In this document: positions 62,526 through 64,000 of the stretch, in pieces
Position numbering within the stretch: position 1 is the first letter of the stretch
Layout: each line of letters begins with the position of its first letter
NCBI GenBank assembly: GCA_036365455.1
Contig: JAWQUS010000007.1
Coordinates: forward strand, 22,088,001-22,152,000
DNA length: 64,000 bases
Source: Macrosoma leucophasiata
Taxonomy: Eukaryota; Arthropoda; Insecta; Lepidoptera; Hedylidae
Direction of reading: 5' to 3'
Translations under genes and position numbers: made by a program
The notes under the pieces: generated by a model
What the model was told of the DNA's origin: nothing
Databases searched by the model: none
The model's input: the letters and a program-made list of their open reading frames with translations, nothing else

Positions 62526-63051
62526 TCGACGTACCGCTACCATCCCTACCTGGGGGGCTTAATGAACCCCATCCCACTTACTCCCCTCTTCACCCAGCCA
62601 AACAAAACATTAGTCTGCAAAGGTAATAAAAAGTGCTGTCGTGTAAATAAATCTGCTTTTTGTAATCCTGGACGTTCTATATCTTGGTAAATCTTGGATT
62701 CGTGCTTTTGGGTTCTTGGTTTTGTTACTATTGTCTCAGATTTACGGTCAAGACATTTTAACTGCAGTGGCTTAGTGATTACTTTTGGCCTGAGGTGTTG
62801 GTTTTGATAGACGGATCGGTGATTCGCATGTTGTGTATAAATATCATATTGTATTACTTAACTACTAATTAAATAAAGAAAACCATTTTAATATAAAAAC
62901 TGCAATATAAATGAATATCATACTCGTACTTATAATATATACCTAATATTGCAGTTTTTTTAATGGACTTGCGTAGGCTGTTTGTCTCAAGACTAGTCGT
63001 ATTTCATCGGGCAATTGTAGAGCGCAAAGGGCTCTCAGCTCTATTATAATA
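62526..63051. other. Unassigned DNA
   Basis: GCAATAT near 62909 and AATATTGCAG near 62944 are part of a weak inverted patch (AAAAACTGCAATAT / ATATTGCAGTTTTT). Otherwise nothing. Confidence 0.45.
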
Positions 63052-63242
63052 ATACTAGCGGCCCGCCCCGGCTTCGCCCGCGCTGCTCTGATCCTATTAG
63101 TCATAGCGTAATGTAAGCTATCCTATCTCTCAAGTTGGATCGAACTGCCCATGGTGTGCGAATTTTATTATAATCGGTTAAGTGGTTTAGGAGTCCATTG
63201 AGGACAAACATTGTGACACGAGATTTATATATATTAAGAAGA
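63052..63242 (+). mobile_element. T2 LINE-type 3' end, variant b
   Basis: CTAGCGGCCCGCCCCGGCTTCGCC to GACACGAGATTTATATATATTAAG. Close match, inverted, to 45128-45304. Confidence 0.8.
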
Positions 63243-63251
63243 AGATATAGT

Positions 63252-63283
63252 CGAGAACCGGACCTCTGCAGGTCCGGTTCTCG
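63252..63283. repeat. Perfect 14-bp hairpin, 4-base loop
   Basis: CGAGAACCGGACCT and AGGTCCGGTTCTCG surround CTGC. GC-rich and very stable if transcribed. There is no T-run, so it is not a classical terminator. Confidence 0.9.
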
Positions 63284-63708
63284 GCATAGGATGTTGTGCA
63301 GGAACACATGAGACATATGTGATTAGGGCCAGTGCAACTTTCAGCGTGGCGCAGCGCGGCAGACCGCGGCGCATTCGTCGGATTTTTAAATGAAGGAGGT
63401 TCATACTCGTTCCTTGTTCGTCTCCACACAGGACTCAGGAAACGTAACTGGGGAATCTTACCTATTTTTTACATGAATGCATACAATTTTTCACTCTTTC
63501 AACCCCTTTATGGGAATACAGGCGTCAGAATTTTTCTTTCGAATGCAATGACGTCAATGGACGCGGCGCGGCGCCTTTTACATGACGTTCAAATAAAAAT
63601 AACCGATGAACCGTACGCATAGACACAACTGTAAATGTTTATCTCTGCCTATTCTTTCCAGAAAATACAGGCGCGAAGTTGTTTCAGGACATTTCAAGGT
63701 AGAACAAG
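63284..63708. other. Unassigned; 96-codon + frame
   Basis: The frame 63332-63622 begins in a GC-rich patch (GCGTGGCGCAGCGCGGCAG) mirrored loosely by GACGCGGCGCGGCGCC near 63560. No domain is recognised. Confidence 0.4.
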
Positions 63709-63913
63709 TTGACGAGCCAGTTGGTCCAGCGGTGTAAGACGACAGTTTGATTCGAAGGATCGCGGGTTCGATCCCCGCGCGGGGACAAATATTTGTATGG
63801 CCTACAGATATTTGTTTCGGGTCTGGGTGTTTGTGTATGTGTTGTATGTGTACAACGGCACCCACGACACAGGTTTATACCTAATGTGGGGCTGTGAATT
63901 TAAGCGTATAATG
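63709..63913 (+). mobile_element. SINE-E, full-length
   Basis: The tRNA-like head has A-box TTGGTCCAGCGGTG and B-box core GGGTTCGATCC within GCGGGTTCGATCCCCGC. The body (ATTTGTATGGCCTACAG, GGGTGTTTGTGTATGTG) and the end (GGCTGTGAATTTAAGCG) match 21012-21213 in reverse. Confidence 0.88.
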
Positions 63914-64000
63914 AAAAAATAACCGGTCAAGTGCGTGTCGGGCCACGCGCAGTGTAGGGTTCCGTAGTTACAGAGTAAGAAATGTTATGAAAAAAATAAA
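63914..64000 (+). mobile_element. Family F head, runs off the window
   Basis: ACCGGTCAAGTGCGTGTCGGG and CCACGCGCAGTGTAGGGTTCC match the start of 51884-52340. The element continues past position 64000. Confidence 0.75.

Noticed and set aside
63332..63622. 96-codon + frame
   Set aside because: Begins in a GC-rich patch, no domain and no supporting context.
63709..63790. Second possible tRNA gene
   Set aside because: It is followed by the same body as 21012-21213 in reverse, so it is a SINE-E head.

Overview
The window looks like intergenic or intronic DNA of a lepidopteran insect (moth or butterfly). It is AT-rich and has no bacterial-type genes. It is saturated with short repeats of types I recognise as lepidopteran: tRNA-headed SINEs, LINE 3' ends with CAGACAGACAGA-type tails, RTE-like LINE ends with a CATCAT microsatellite, mariner, MITEs, and a dominant ~285-bp A/T-tailed family carrying the motif GCAAACAAGCATGCAGTTCA. 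The order-level assignment rests on recall of such repeats, not on a search. I found no host protein-coding gene, rRNA, functional tRNA gene or CRISPR array that I can defend. Every recognisable coding sequence is a broken transposon gene: a mariner transposase, a LINE RNase H domain and several LINE C-terminal regions.

Family labels are mine. A = ~285-bp family, read + from ACTGGTGGTAGAGCTCCAG to ACATAAAAAA; about 30 whole, partial or inverted copies. MITE-1 = ~294-314-bp hAT-like MITE (CATAGAGCAAC termini, 8-bp duplications). MITE-2 = CCCCCTTATTCA MITE. MITE-3 = short TTA-flanked MITE. B = ~220-bp element with 8-bp duplications. SINE-C, SINE-E, SINE-K = tRNA-headed SINEs. D, F, G, I, J, L, M = other interspersed repeats. 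LINE-H = LINE whose C-terminal domain recurs about ten times. T1 and T2 = LINE-type 3' ends.

Layout. 1-7.4 kb: LINE-H, L and A copies, a ~1.2-kb inverted duplication, a truncated mariner and a SINE-K. 7.4-10.6 kb: MITE-1 and a tandem duplication whose two units carry different later insertions. 11-16.7 kb: L, MITE-1, A, B, T1/T2, a (TA)n tract. 16.7-20 kb: mostly unique DNA with a duplicated TATA-bearing module. 20.6-25.4 kb: SINE-E, a 1.1-kb GC-rich retroelement insertion, three A copies, and an RNase H LINE nested in B. 25.4-29 kb: the quietest stretch, with one MITE-3. 29-36 kb: nested palindromes and nested A/RTE/B insertions. 36-47 kb: F, SINE-C, LINE-H, a GC-rich retroposon, nested LINEs, a deleted mariner. 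47-58 kb: further tandem duplications, A, F and LINE-H. 58-64 kb: a three-unit tandem repeat, then MITE, SINE and A copies.

Two themes stand out. First, family A repeatedly occurs as head-to-head palindromes that sometimes include neighbouring DNA or pieces of other families. Second, much of the non-transposon DNA consists of diverged local tandem or inverted duplications. Nested insertions with readable target-site duplications give a partial relative chronology.
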